Source: Hirudo medicinalis
Lineage: Eukaryota; Annelida; Clitellata; Hirudinida; Hirudinidae
Length of the DNA: 31,536 nucleotides
Assembly: GCA_011800805.1 (NCBI GenBank)
Contig: MPNW01000319.1
Span: forward strand, 101,952-133,487
Direction of reading: 5' to 3'
Shown: positions 1-8,773 of the stretch, in pieces
Layout of the letters: the number at the start of each line of letters is the position of its first letter
Numbering within the stretch: the first letter of the stretch is position 1
Notes under the pieces: model-generated
What the model was told of the DNA's origin: nothing
Databases searched by the model: none
The model's input: the letters and a program-made list of their open reading frames with translations, nothing else
Position numbers and translations under genes: made by a program

Positions 1-86
1 ACAAAAGTAACATGCTAACTACTAACAAAAAGTAACATACTAAATAGCAGCATACTTAATAACAACAATTAATATCAACAACACAG

Positions 87-1236
87 GCTTACCAAAATTC
101 CAAGGCCAAGCATCCTTCATTTTCAACTTCGTGCAGAGCAACCAGGAGGCCAGGATTCTTCATTTGGAACATTTTCCTCGTCATGGTCGAATGAGTTCAT
201 TCTGAATTTCAATTGAATTCTAAATAAATCTCAATTTTAACATATTAAGCACGTGAATAAATGCGCCAGGAAATTAGAAATATGCTTGAAGAAGAAAGAA
301 CATCGGTGATTAAAATGCAAGAAATCTGCGCTAATAAATTGTTTTAAGCTGTGTTGCTAACCAGACAAACTTATGGCATTAATTACGGTATTTGATAAGT
401 TCTTCTAACCGCCCATCCACCCAACGATCCACCTATCTAAATATTTTAATTAAAAACTTAATTGTTACTAAATTAAGCTAATTAATCAATCAAAATGCTT
501 TTATATGATAAAATAAAGATGACGATGATAACATTCCTCACGAATAAATAAATAAATAAAATAAATAATGAAAAAATAAAATAAATAAATAAATATTCCT
601 CACGAGTAATATCATTAAGTAATAATATCAAAGTAATATCATTACTTTGACAAAAATTAACAATCGTGTAATTAGATTATGATAATGATTAACGATGACT
701 GTGTTGGCAGTTGTTCATATGCAGCCTCACGTTCGCCACTTTTTGTGTCGACCTCATGAAACCTGAGAACAGACTCCAACTGTCCTTCATCCTCCTCCTC
801 ACGACGATCACCTTCAAATTCGTCGTCAGTCAAACTTTGCCCAGGATTTCTTACCTCACTTACCTGGTGGGTGGTCGTCAGTTTAATTAGTTATGAAACC
901 ACTTTACCAATGAAATATAACAGACATAAATTGCAAATATTGATAATAGCTATTATCATTTGATCTAATCAATGCCAATTTCAGGACAAGTACATCCTCA
1001 TATCGATGGCAATCCTCTGCGCAGTGTGCGTGTGGCACGCCCTTGTCTTCTCCTACTTCAGAAATGACCTTGAACTTGCAAAGGTCGTTGACAGATGGGC
1101 CCTCATCATTTCCGGTTCAGCTTACTTCCTCTTTCACGTGTTCTTCTTCTCGACTATATACCTCGTTGTCAGTTCATTTATTTGTTACATTTTAGTGCTA
1201 ATTTGTTTGGTTTTTAAATACTTTGAAACTGAATAG
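87..1236 (+). CDS. Pentameric ligand-gated ion channel (Cys-loop superfamily), C-terminal exons, 5' end outside window
   Basis: Three phase-0 exons are visible: 87-185, 711-866 and 985-1236 (stop TAG). Exon A ends with the pre-M1 segment and the start of M1 (RRPGFFIWNIFLVM). Exon B completes M1 (LFICSLTFATFCVD) and encodes pore-lining M2 (RLQLSFILLLTTITFKFVV) followed by the M2-M3 linker SQTLPRISYLTYL. Exon C begins DKYILISM (M3), has a linker of only about a dozen residues (RNDLELAKVVDR), then M4 and a short hydrophobic tail. The RRPG-M1, LLLT-bearing M2 and LP..SYLT linker are family hallmarks, and the protein should form a pentameric cation or anion channel in the plasma membrane. The extracellular ligand-binding domain lies upstream of the window, so ligand and ion selectivity cannot be called. 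Most animal members have a long M3-M4 cytoplasmic loop; here it is nearly absent, as in bacterial homologues and some invertebrate channels. The last exon could instead splice out near 1165 and continue elsewhere, but the open frame to 1236 is the simplest reading. Confidence 0.75.
533..605. repeat. Tail-only retroposon insertion, (AAAT)-rich, with 11-bp target-site duplication
   Basis: The 11-mer ATTCCTCACGA occurs perfectly at 533-543 and 595-605. It brackets 51 bases built almost only of AAAT/AAAAT units (544-594). Direct repeats around an A-rich tail are the signature of target-primed reverse transcription, so this is best read as an insertion of little more than the tail of a LINE or SINE. 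It lies in the intron between the first two visible channel exons. Confidence 0.6.
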
Positions 1237-1263
1237 GATCAGCTTATCTAGTATTGTCTGCTA

Positions 1264-1421
1264 ATGACGCCCAGGGCCGCCGACAGAAATTTAGGGTCCC
1301 TGTGTTATATCGGTCTGGTAATGGAAAAACAAAAAAAATCATGATTGTAATATTTTATAACCCGGGTGGGCCCCTGGGCACTTGTTCCCCCTGTTCCCCT
1401 CTCGGCGGTCCTGATGATGAT
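1264..1421. mobile_element. hAT-type MITE, copy 1 (element 1272-1413)
   Basis: The element starts CAGGGCCGCCGACAGAAAT at 1272 and ends CTCTCGGCGGTCCTG at 1413; the end reverse-complements to CAGGACCGCCGAGAG, giving imperfect terminal inverted repeats. Internally it is G/C-rich near one end and AT-rich near the other. The 8-bp flanks (1264-1271 and 1414-1421) match at only five positions, so the duplication is decayed. The terminal CAGGG and length near 140 bp fit a non-autonomous hAT element. It is the same family as 2045-2184 but in opposite orientation. No coding capacity; short open frames crossing it are artefacts. Confidence 0.6.
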
Positions 1422-1771
1422 ACCCAAACTTTTTCATTTGAACTCATTTGTGAGAAGTGTTTAAAAGAGTCCATAATCACCATTTTAAAGAAGAATGTTT
1501 GGATGTTTTCAAAATTAATGACGATGACGAATAGTTGAAAGTTTCGCAGGCTCTCAAGAAGAGATGGAAATATGACAAGAAGGACAAAGAACACAAGGTC
1601 ATTTTGCTTTCATTTTTAGGAATTTAAAAACATCCTGACGACTGATCATCTTCAATTCTTCGAAATAACTTAGAAACACTGACATTTTTTATAATCAAAA
1701 TTTTTTATATTTATATAATATAAAATATTTCTATAATAATATTTAATTTAAAAAAAACAAGAAATATGCAT

Positions 1772-1896
1772 GCTGGTTGGCTGAATGGGCTGCGTTCCTG
1801 CATAAGGCGGTAATGGTAACAGTTGTAATGTGTCGTGTTCGAAACCCAGCCTGCAATGCCTTTGGGAAGGAGCGCTATATAAATGGTTAACAAAAA
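1772..1896 (+). mobile_element. tRNA-derived SINE, copy 1
   Basis: The 5' part is tRNA-like, with an A box TGGCTGAATGG and a B box TGTTCGAAACC, followed by AGCCTGC, which pairs with the 5' end as an acceptor stem would. A shared tail (GGAAGGAGCGCTATATAAAT, then GGTTAACAAAAA) follows. The two other copies in this window (3977 and 29061) share the same order of blocks. The 5' stem here has a mismatch (GCTGGTT), so this copy is diverged. It is not a functional tRNA gene. Confidence 0.75.
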
Positions 1897-2036
1897 ACCG
1901 CCTCTGACTCTTTGCATATGGCGCTATGTAAATGAAGTACATTTTTATAATCGACGGTCAATCTTTTTTGCCATTCTTGCATTAACATTCTTTTTTTGAT
2001 CTAACTTAAGCAAATTTTAGTTACATTTATCCAATT

Positions 2037-2192
2037 GTTGGAGACAGGGCCGCCGAGAGGGGGGAAGTGCCTGGGGGCAATTTTTTGGGGCCCGCCTGGA
2101 TTTGAAAACTTTTTTTTTTGCTTTTCCATTCCATTACAAAATTTTACATAACATAAGGGCTCGAAATTTCTGTCGACGGCCCTGGTTGGAGG
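2037..2192. mobile_element. hAT-type MITE, copy 2 (element 2045-2184) with 8-bp target-site duplication
   Basis: The element begins CAGGGCCGCCGAGAG at 2045 and ends with the inverted form, CTGTCGACGGCCCTG, at 2184. It is flanked by 8-bp direct repeats, GTTGGAGA (2037-2044) and GTTGGAGG (2185-2192), matching at seven of eight positions. An 8-bp duplication and CAGGG termini are diagnostic of the hAT superfamily. The 140-bp length leaves no room for a transposase, so movement must have depended on an enzyme supplied from elsewhere. A G-rich block (2059-2077) lies near the left end. Confidence 0.8.
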
Positions 2193-2998
2193 TGAATCAT
2201 TCCTTGAACAATTAGCATCTCACCTTTATTGCTTATTATTTGGTGGCTTACTTAAATAACTTAAGGAAAATTCTAGCCCATCATACGTTATGATGCATTA
2301 AAATGTTGTTGACAGACCACAATTATTCCTATTTTTATTAAACCATAATTTTCCAGGAAAGAATAAAAAGACTGCAGCGACTTCAAGACCTCACGAAAAT
2401 GAAAATGTACGAGGGGGAGAATGCACAAGAAAACAATCCGAATGCAATGTTTTAATGTTCGCCACCTCAATATTATATGGACAGATTAATTGCTCAATTT
2501 ATTTTCAACGAAATTTTCTCAAATGGGGAAATAACAGCGTAAAGTGAAGAACGTGGTGATTAAACATTGGAAAGTGATTTGGATGAAACATCTGCTTACA
2601 TTGAAGTACACTATGACATTACAAACTGCGAAATGGAACATTTTTACTTTGCAGCAAGGGCTTAGGGCTTCTGTCCTAGATTTAGCGACACTTAATATTC
2701 ATGAGTGCAATGAGGGGAGAAATTACGTTTTGTAAACGAATTCCAATACGAAATTCATCTCAGCACGGTGAATAACTCCACTTGTTTAAGAAAGCGCATT
2801 TTGACGGCAACCGGTCCTTTGATTCGTAACTTATTACCATCGTAACTAAATTTAAATTACTCTATCACGTTTAGAAATAATCGGAGATTAATATGCATTT
2901 AATTGTAATTCTTTAATTTGTCAAATAAGCTCGCATTTTACTTTTACCATTTTTCATTCACCCTACTTTTATCACAGATAAAGAACACTCAAACTTCC
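2193..2998. other. AT-rich intergenic DNA, nothing recognised
   Basis: No open frame here resembles a known protein and no splice-compatible exon was found. A 63-codon frame at 2544-2735 has no family features and no neighbouring exon. Confidence 0.6.
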
Positions 2999-3420
2999 CG
3001 CCTTCTGATTAATGTGTTAATTAAGACGAAATGTCAAATAAATTACACCAATGTCTTCAGGAATCATTAAATTTAATCTCCTGTTAATTGCAATTGCTTA
3101 ATTAAACGAGTAATGCAGGCATTTCGCCATTATTGCGCACCATTCTTCCGACATTGTTAAAAGTACTCCTTGCCTTCTGGTTCATGTATTAATCGTGGCG
3201 AAATATGAGATAAATTGCACCACTCTCTTCAGGAATTATTGGACTTTATGATGGTTAGTCTTGACTTAGAATAAACCATTAAATTAGTTAAAATTTCATG
3301 CATTTCACTATTTGCGCACCACTTTTCCGTCATTGCGTACAATTTATGCCTTGTGATTTTATGACCAGATATTATCAAACATTAAGATGACCGAATTTGC
3401 GTAAATCTCTCAATTAATTA
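2999..3420. repeat. Diverged tandem repeat, period about 172-179 bp
   Basis: Landmarks recur in the same order: CCTTCTG/CCTTGTG at 3001, 3173 and 3349; TCTTCAGGAAT at 3054 and 3227; TTGCGCACCA at 3133 and 3312; and CATTTCRCYAT before each of the latter. Two nearly full units and the start of a third are visible. The copies differ by many substitutions and small indels, so the array is old. It may be a satellite remnant or part of a longer dispersed repeat. Confidence 0.55.
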
Positions 3421-3976
3421 GCTCTTTGGAAGCGGGAGATTCAATTAAGTAAAACATTAAAAATTTGACGGAAAGTGAAGATCATACAATTCGATACAAT
3501 TTGATGTAAAACAGTTTTACAACGAGAAGTGAGAGAGAAGCAGGGATATCAGGAAACCGTGGAGCAATTCGAAAGTTTTAAGTTCATGGCCTCTGCAGGC
3601 ACATCACCTCATTCAAACACGTGAAAGTTTTCTTTTTTGGTGGAGTGGTTATCAAGCAGACCAAAACATTACAAATAGTAAATTGCGTTTAGTTTTCTGC
3701 AAATATTTTCACGTTCACAGAATATAAGTCATTTCATGTGAGATTTGTGGTGTGAGGATAACGAAATTTTGTGCAGCTCCTGAGAAAGTTGCCATCGAAC
3801 TCATTTATCGAAAGCTTACAATGAACAGTTAATATGTTACATTTGCCACACATACCATCTAAGCATCCATAATGCTTTGCGAAAAATTGTTCCTGAAGTT
3901 CACCGATCTGTTATTATTAATGAACTTCGAAAATCACCACGTCGACAATCTTGTCCTCTTAATCTGTTATCGGCAT
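3421..3976. other. Intergenic DNA, nothing recognised
   Basis: No coding exon, RNA gene or repeat with clear ends was seen between the tandem repeat and the second SINE copy. Confidence 0.5.
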
Positions 3977-4110
3977 GCAGGTTGGCCGAATGGGTTACGT
4001 TCATGCATACGGCTGTAATGGCAACAGTCGTAATGCGTCGTGTTCGAAACCCAGCCTGTATTACCGCGAGCGTCCTTGGGAAGGAGCGCTACATCAATGG
4101 TTAACAAAAA
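3977..4110 (+). mobile_element. tRNA-derived SINE, copy 2 (best-preserved tRNA-like head)
   Basis: The head starts GCAGGTT and the 3' side of the tRNA-like part ends AGCCTG(T/C), so a seven-pair acceptor-type stem is still nearly intact. A box TGGCCGAATGG and B box TGTTCGAAACC match RNA polymerase III internal promoter consensus closely; the A box looks like that of a leucine or serine tRNA. The body ends GGAAGGAGCGCTACATCAATGG then TTAACAAAAA. The extra segment between the boxes and the decayed anticodon region argue against a working tRNA. Confidence 0.8.
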
Positions 4111-4212
4111 GCTATAGAACTGATCTACATTTACCAAGATGGGTCATCGATCTTAATCATGCAGATCTTTCAAGAAGTTCATGCACCACATTATAAAGTA
4201 AATCCGAATCTT

Positions 4213-4295
4213 ACCTTCTTTTGTAAGTCCAAATCATCTTAGTCATGCAACGGACTTTTTAATCAAATAAATAAATAAATAAACCTTCTTTTGTA
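4213..4295 (+). mobile_element. Truncated retroposon 3' end: small hairpin plus (AAAT)n, 13-bp target-site duplication
   Basis: ACCTTCTTTTGTA is perfectly repeated at 4213-4225 and 4283-4295. Between them lie a short segment with AAGTCC...GGACTT arms able to form a hairpin and then AATCAAATAAATAAATAAATAA. This is the 3' end of a LINE or LINE-mobilised SINE that was heavily 5'-truncated on insertion. Its layout (hairpin, spacer, A-rich repeat) resembles the tail of the SINE copy at 29061. Confidence 0.65.
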
Positions 4296-5389
4296 TGCGA
4301 ATAGTGATATCATAGGCCGAATATCTTAACAGCTTACACTCCGGGAAGAAACCTCCATACCTCCATGGACTTTTCCAAAAAAAAAAACCAGAAGGGAAAG
4401 TACAAATTAGAGAGAATAAGACTAGTGCGACATCTTAGAGATGCAGACATTGCAAATCCAGTCCCCTTGTCCATTTCTCGGCAGCAACGCTTTCAAATTC
4501 TTACATGATATTCCTGTTCCCATTACTATGTAATAATCCCTTTTTGTTGAATAAGAATATTAGATGCTTAATTATAAAGTCATCTGCATATCGCCAGGGT
4601 TTTATAATAAAATATATAAATCTATCTATATTACAATTATTTAAATTCAGCTTGAAACGTCATAATATTTCTGTGTGCAGTTGCGCTCAAATGTCTGGTT
4701 ACCACGAATAATGTATAGTTATACGACGGAGATTGCACTCAGGGAGTCTCAATTTTTTGGAGCAAGCTTGTTCTTGGACATCATTTTGAGACTTTTGTTG
4801 AAGTACCATGATAATGCATTTGCAACATGAGAATAACTGTTACAAAATCATGAAGTTAGCGTCATGTTTTTCATTTCAATAATGTTTCCTCAGCATTCGT
4901 GATCATCAGAAAGAGAAAGTACCTCAGGGAGTAGTTGCAACTCATTTATTTAAAGGTCACCACACGTGACTAGAAAATGTGTTTCTTTATAAATAAGTCA
5001 CAGCCGTACTTGAAGGCACTACAGTGGGAGGGCATGAGGAGCAATTTTTCCAAACTCAGAAACAAAATTTTGTATCGATGCTTATTTTTAACTAATAAGA
5101 ACTATGAATAAGCTTGCTCAAACATGGCTAAACTCAAAATTTTGACAAGATTTAACAAAGCACAAAAATCATGGCACTTTAAAATATGCATCAAAATGTC
5201 TTCTGAATAAAATACACAAACTTAGTCTTTTATATCAAAACAGAAATTCTTAAATACTGCTTAATTCTTGGTTCCATATATGGTAACAGAAGGACCTGAA
5301 ATCATAAGAAGGTATATTATCCACAAATCAAATTTTCAATACTTATAATAGAAATCAGAACATGAATCACCTGTTCAATCCTTAACAAC
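4296..5389. other. Intergenic DNA, nothing recognised
   Basis: Only short open frames without family features occur. No splice-linked exons, structural RNA or terminal repeats were seen. Confidence 0.5.
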
Positions 5390-6380
5390 TCGAATTTGCC
5401 TTTGTTTCAACTTTGCCCAAGAGGAAATTACATCTGGTAATTCTGTTAGTTCTTTATCACTAGCTAATAGCATCATAGTCTAGTTTTTCTATGCCATGGT
5501 AACACTTAAATGTTCTTAACAAACTTAAGCTGACCATGTTTTCTTCCATTTGTCACAAATGAAAATCCTCCTGTCAAAACAAATCGCAAGAATTTGAATG
5601 TCTCCTTAAGTGTGGACTTAAGTGTGCTCAGTCACTGTCTTTATGATATCTGACATTTGTTTGTGCTTCTGAGCAGAATTGAAATAGTATTTCTATTTCA
5701 GCTTGCAGGATGTTGGCATCCATCTTAGCTTTTAGTGGAAACAATTCAACAGCATTTTCAATTGTCAAGTTATTTTTTAAAAAGGTATCTGGAATAATAC
5801 AAATTGAGGCTTCAAACAGTTCACATACTGCAGCATATTTGACTTTAGAAAGTTTATTAGTGCATCAAGAACTTCCTTCAACTCCTGCCTGAAGAATGTC
5901 TCAATGTTAAATGTTATTTGGGAATGAGCTATGTCATCAAATCGCATTGGTGCGTCTGTGATGCCCGAAATCATCTTCTGCATCTATGTGCAATTTGGAT
6001 TTAAATTGCTTTCCTGCCCGAATTAGTTGTGTCATTTCTGTTTCACTATTGTGTGATTCCAAGGTCTTAGTTATCACTTTTATGTTTTCGCTTGGTGCTA
6101 GATGAAATAAACTAAATCAGCTACTTTTTGTCGAGCTCCCTTAAATTCTCCCGACATTGAAGCAGCAAAATCAGAAAAAATTGGAAAGAATGATTTTCAA
6201 TATCAATGGCATTACGCTGCAAGCAATTTACATTACTATTTCCTATTCCAGCACCAGTCTTGTCAGTGAATTCCTTTCTGATTGACAAATTTTGGAATCA
6301 AATATGGTGATAAATGCTGCCCTTGCAATAAAAATGTAAATTTTCCTAAAGTCCTGCCAACCTATTCTAGTGATGCCTCT
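5390..6380 (-). pseudogene. Possible decayed transposase-like coding relic (hAT/ZMYM1-like at best)
   Basis: Read on the minus strand, several frames with many stops and shifts keep protein-like runs: DDIAHSQITFNIETFFRQEL and LDALINFLKSNM near 5830-5940, then CELFEASICIIPDTF, NNLTIENAVELFPLKAKMDA and NILQAEIEILFQFCSEAQ between about 5650 and 5830. The alternation of amphipathic helices and the FFRQEL...LDALINFL block recall the C-terminal half of hAT transposases related to ZMYM1, but no catalytic residue can be placed. It may be another protein altogether. The repeated frame changes show it is not functional. Confidence 0.28.
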
Positions 6381-6646
6381 GTGGCATTGATTTCGTCAAA
6401 ATATATATATATAATATTTTAATTATTTTATGACTGACAATATAATTATCGTTTTGATTTCTTCTTTTTTACACCATGTTGTCGAGGTTGTTCTCTTGGT
6501 TTCCCGATTGTTGTTTGCTAAATGGTTTTTTGTTTGTTCTCAGTCCGAGATAACAAAGATAACTCCTATTAGTGTTAAAGGCCTAACATGAGCACAGCCT
6601 CACCCCTTTTTTCAGCTGCCAAGGGCCAAGAGTGTGAAGAGCCCAT

Positions 6647-7180
6647 TTGATTTTTGCCGCTCTTGGTGTCATTGGCCAAATAAACCGAATCATGTTGCAC
6701 AGTCAAGCCCAGCTTTGCCAGTTTACAGTTCAGAAAACTTATAGGGGTATGTCTGATAGCAACAATTGGACATACCTAACTTTCAGTGTCGCAATGATAA
6801 TGGACAATATGAAGGTAGATTTTTTAGTGGACACAGGAGCAGCCATTTCTATCATTCCTGAATCATGTATGAAAACATTCATCCTTACACCATCGTCCCT
6901 CAGATTGACCGCTGCCAATGGGACACCACTCACACTCAAAGGAGAAGTGACTCAAGTCAAGTCCAGCAAACACTTGCGAAGAGACTTCCAATGGACCTTC
7001 ATAGTTGCTAACACAAGTCAGCCCATTTCGGGTGCAGATTTCCTCCGCCACCATCATTTGCTAGTCGACTGCACCAACAAAATATTAATAGACAACAGAA
7101 TTAATTTGTCAACACCAATCATTTCTTCAATCCACAACACAATAGCCCCATTGTTTCTTTATCCCCCAGACATCCCATAA
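6647..7180 (+). pseudogene. Retrotransposon 1: aspartic protease region
   Basis: A 177-codon open frame holds the retropepsin active site FLVDTGAAISIIP near residue 60, then an NGTPL-GEV stretch and a terminal block GADFLRHHHLLVDC typical of gypsy proteases before the RT. In its family the enzyme cleaves the Gag-Pol precursor. The upstream gag part is not recognisable apart from a possible zinc-finger remnant around 6645-6725 in another frame. The frame closes at 7180, just before the RT, where intact elements read through. Confidence 0.75.
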
Positions 7181-8200
7181 CAAATTAAAGAAATCCTTGA
7201 AAAATTTAAAGCAACAATTGGTCCCAGGCAAGTTGACACCATCACAACCAAACCATCTACATACCATGCTATAGAACTCACATCAAATCAACCAGTTTGG
7301 TCAAATGCTAGACAACTACCACCAGACAAAGTTTTGTCACCAGAACATAGTTCATGTCACTGCTCAAAGCTGGGATTATTCGAGAGTCAAAGAGTACTTA
7401 TGCAAGTCCCCTTATGAACTCGATAAGGTCCCTACACATGGTCCCCAAGAAAAACTCTGAATGGCGGTCCTCGTGGTGACTACAGGAAATCAAACAGCCT
7501 GACAAAACCCGATCGGTATCCTCTCCCAAGAATTATGGATATCATCAGTAAATTGGATGTCAAGACATGTTTTAGCAAACTTGATTTGGTCAAAGTCTAC
7601 TAAAACGTTCCTGTCCAGCCAGATGATGTTCAAAAGACAGCCGTAAATAACCCCATTTGGTTTGTTTGAATTTTGCGCATGCCTTTCGGCCTTGGAAATG
7701 CCACTCAAACATTTCAAAGATTTATGGATCAGATTTTCAGGAATCTTGATTTTGTTTCAGTCTACATTGATGACATCCTCTAGAGATCCGATGGAACACA
7801 TCAAACACATTCAGATCGTGTTGAAAAAACTCCAGGAATATGACTTAAGAATTAACATTGACAAATGCCTCTTTCTGAAAGAGTTTGGATTTTTTGGGCC
7901 ATAACATTTCAAAAGACAGTCTTAAACCCCATTTAGATAATACCAGAGCTATTCGGGATTTCCCTCAACCACCAGACTGTGCTGGACTTCGTCGTTTCAT
8001 GGGCATGATCGGTTTTTATCGAGCCTTCATTCCTCATTTCGTGGAGATCACAGCCCCTCTTACAACACTCGTAGGAAGCACAAACCAGAGGAATCACAAG
8101 TTGACATGGGGGCCTGACCACCATTTGACAAATCAAGGAAGCGTAAATTCTTCCAACCTGAATTATCTAGTTCAGGGGTGTCCAACACACGGCCCGCCAT
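7181..8200 (+). pseudogene. Retrotransposon 1: reverse transcriptase, frameshifted
   Basis: Recognisable RT blocks in order: GDYRKSNSLTKPDRYPLPRI (about 7470-7530), FSKLDL (7570s), MPFGLGNATQTFQRFMDQIF (about 7680-7740), the catalytic YIDDIL near 7765, then the thumb-side FLGHNIS (about 7887) and DFPQPPDCAGLRRFMGMIGF (about 7950-8010). The YIDDIL motif is followed at once by a stop. Several frame changes mean no functional enzyme. Typical gypsy RT is continuous with RNase H; here the homology fades at about 8140. Confidence 0.85.
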
Positions 8201-8270
8201 AGGTTTCTATTTGGCCCATGAAGCTTTTCTGATTTTGTAAAAATTTTTATATTTGAATAATAAAAAAATG
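8173..8270. mobile_element. hAT-like terminal fragment inside retrotransposon 1
   Basis: CAGGGGTGTCCAACACACGG at 8173 followed by CCCGCC and a TTGGCCC stretch resembles the termini of hAT transposons. No matching opposite end was found before integrase homology resumes near 8345, so the element is incomplete or its right end was lost in the deletion that removed the RNase H and integrase core. Confidence 0.4.
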
Positions 8271-8344
8271 GTGCACAAGTTGTATGAACACATTGTGACG
8301 TTCATTCAGAAGTTGAAGCTAATTCAGTCACAGCTGGTTCTGAA

Positions 8345-8577
8345 GAAGGTTGTACGTTGTCAAAGTCTACAGGATTCCACCGGCTTCGTACCTCAGCATA
8401 TCACCCACAATCAAATGGAATGATTGAAAGATTCCATCGAACTTTAAATACAGCACTAATGACCAGAAATGATGAGTGCCTCATCTCTCTCCCAATTGTT
8501 TGTTTAGCCCTACGAGCAATACCTAATGAGAATGGAATTTCACCTTTCACTGCCATAACCAGATCAGACATTCTAGT
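8345..8577 (+). pseudogene. Retrotransposon 1: integrase C-terminal fragment
   Basis: The segment reads RTSAYHPQSNGMIERFHRTL, the integrase block that carries the third catalytic acidic residue (the E of IERFHR), followed by a stretch like the post-catalytic helix and ISPF. The zinc-binding domain and the first two catalytic aspartates are absent. Homology ends abruptly near 8577. Confidence 0.8.
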
Positions 8578-8596
8578 TGTTGTGGAGACAAGTGCA

Positions 8597-8753
8597 TGTT
8601 GTAACATCTATGTTGAATATTTAGGACAGGGCCCACTTCGGGGTTCCAACTTCATTTTATTGTTTCCTTTGTCTTAGTAATTGTTATGGATTGGCGAATA
8701 AACTTTCTTAACTAAACCCTCCGTTGTTGGACGTTACTCGATATTACTTTACA
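8597..8753 (+). repeat. Putative 5' LTR of retrotransposon 2
   Basis: The segment begins TGTTGTAACATC and may end ...TTTACA at 8753, twenty bases before the gag start. It holds a polyadenylation hexamer AATAAA (8697-8702), as LTRs do. No second copy was found after the integrase region, so the borders are inferred from TG...CA ends and position only, and no clear primer-binding site was identified. Confidence 0.35.
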
Positions 8754-8773
8754 TTATAATACAAAACATAACA

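Larger units (their letters stand above)
6600..8577 (+). mobile_element. Degenerate Ty3/gypsy retrotransposon 1 (protease, RT and integrase fragment)
   Basis: The order protease, reverse transcriptase, integrase on one strand is that of Ty3/gypsy elements. Stops and frame changes interrupt the RT. The RNase H domain and the N-terminal two-thirds of integrase are missing; a hAT-like end sits at the breakpoint. The integrase fragment breaks off near 8577, just before sequence that seems to be the LTR of the next element. No long terminal repeats of its own were recognised. Confidence 0.85.

Noticed and set aside
1254..1538. 94-codon open frame and its antisense partner at 1355-1594
   Set aside because: They run across the hAT-type MITE at 1272-1413 and have no family features; the open frames are by-products of the repeat.
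3977..4060. A functional leucine or serine tRNA gene
   Set aside because: A and B boxes and an acceptor-like stem are present, but the middle is too long and cannot form a normal anticodon arm, and the same block is repeated with a SINE tail.
3877..4196. Two overlapping open frames of 73-75 codons
   Set aside because: They translate the tRNA-derived SINE at 3977-4110.
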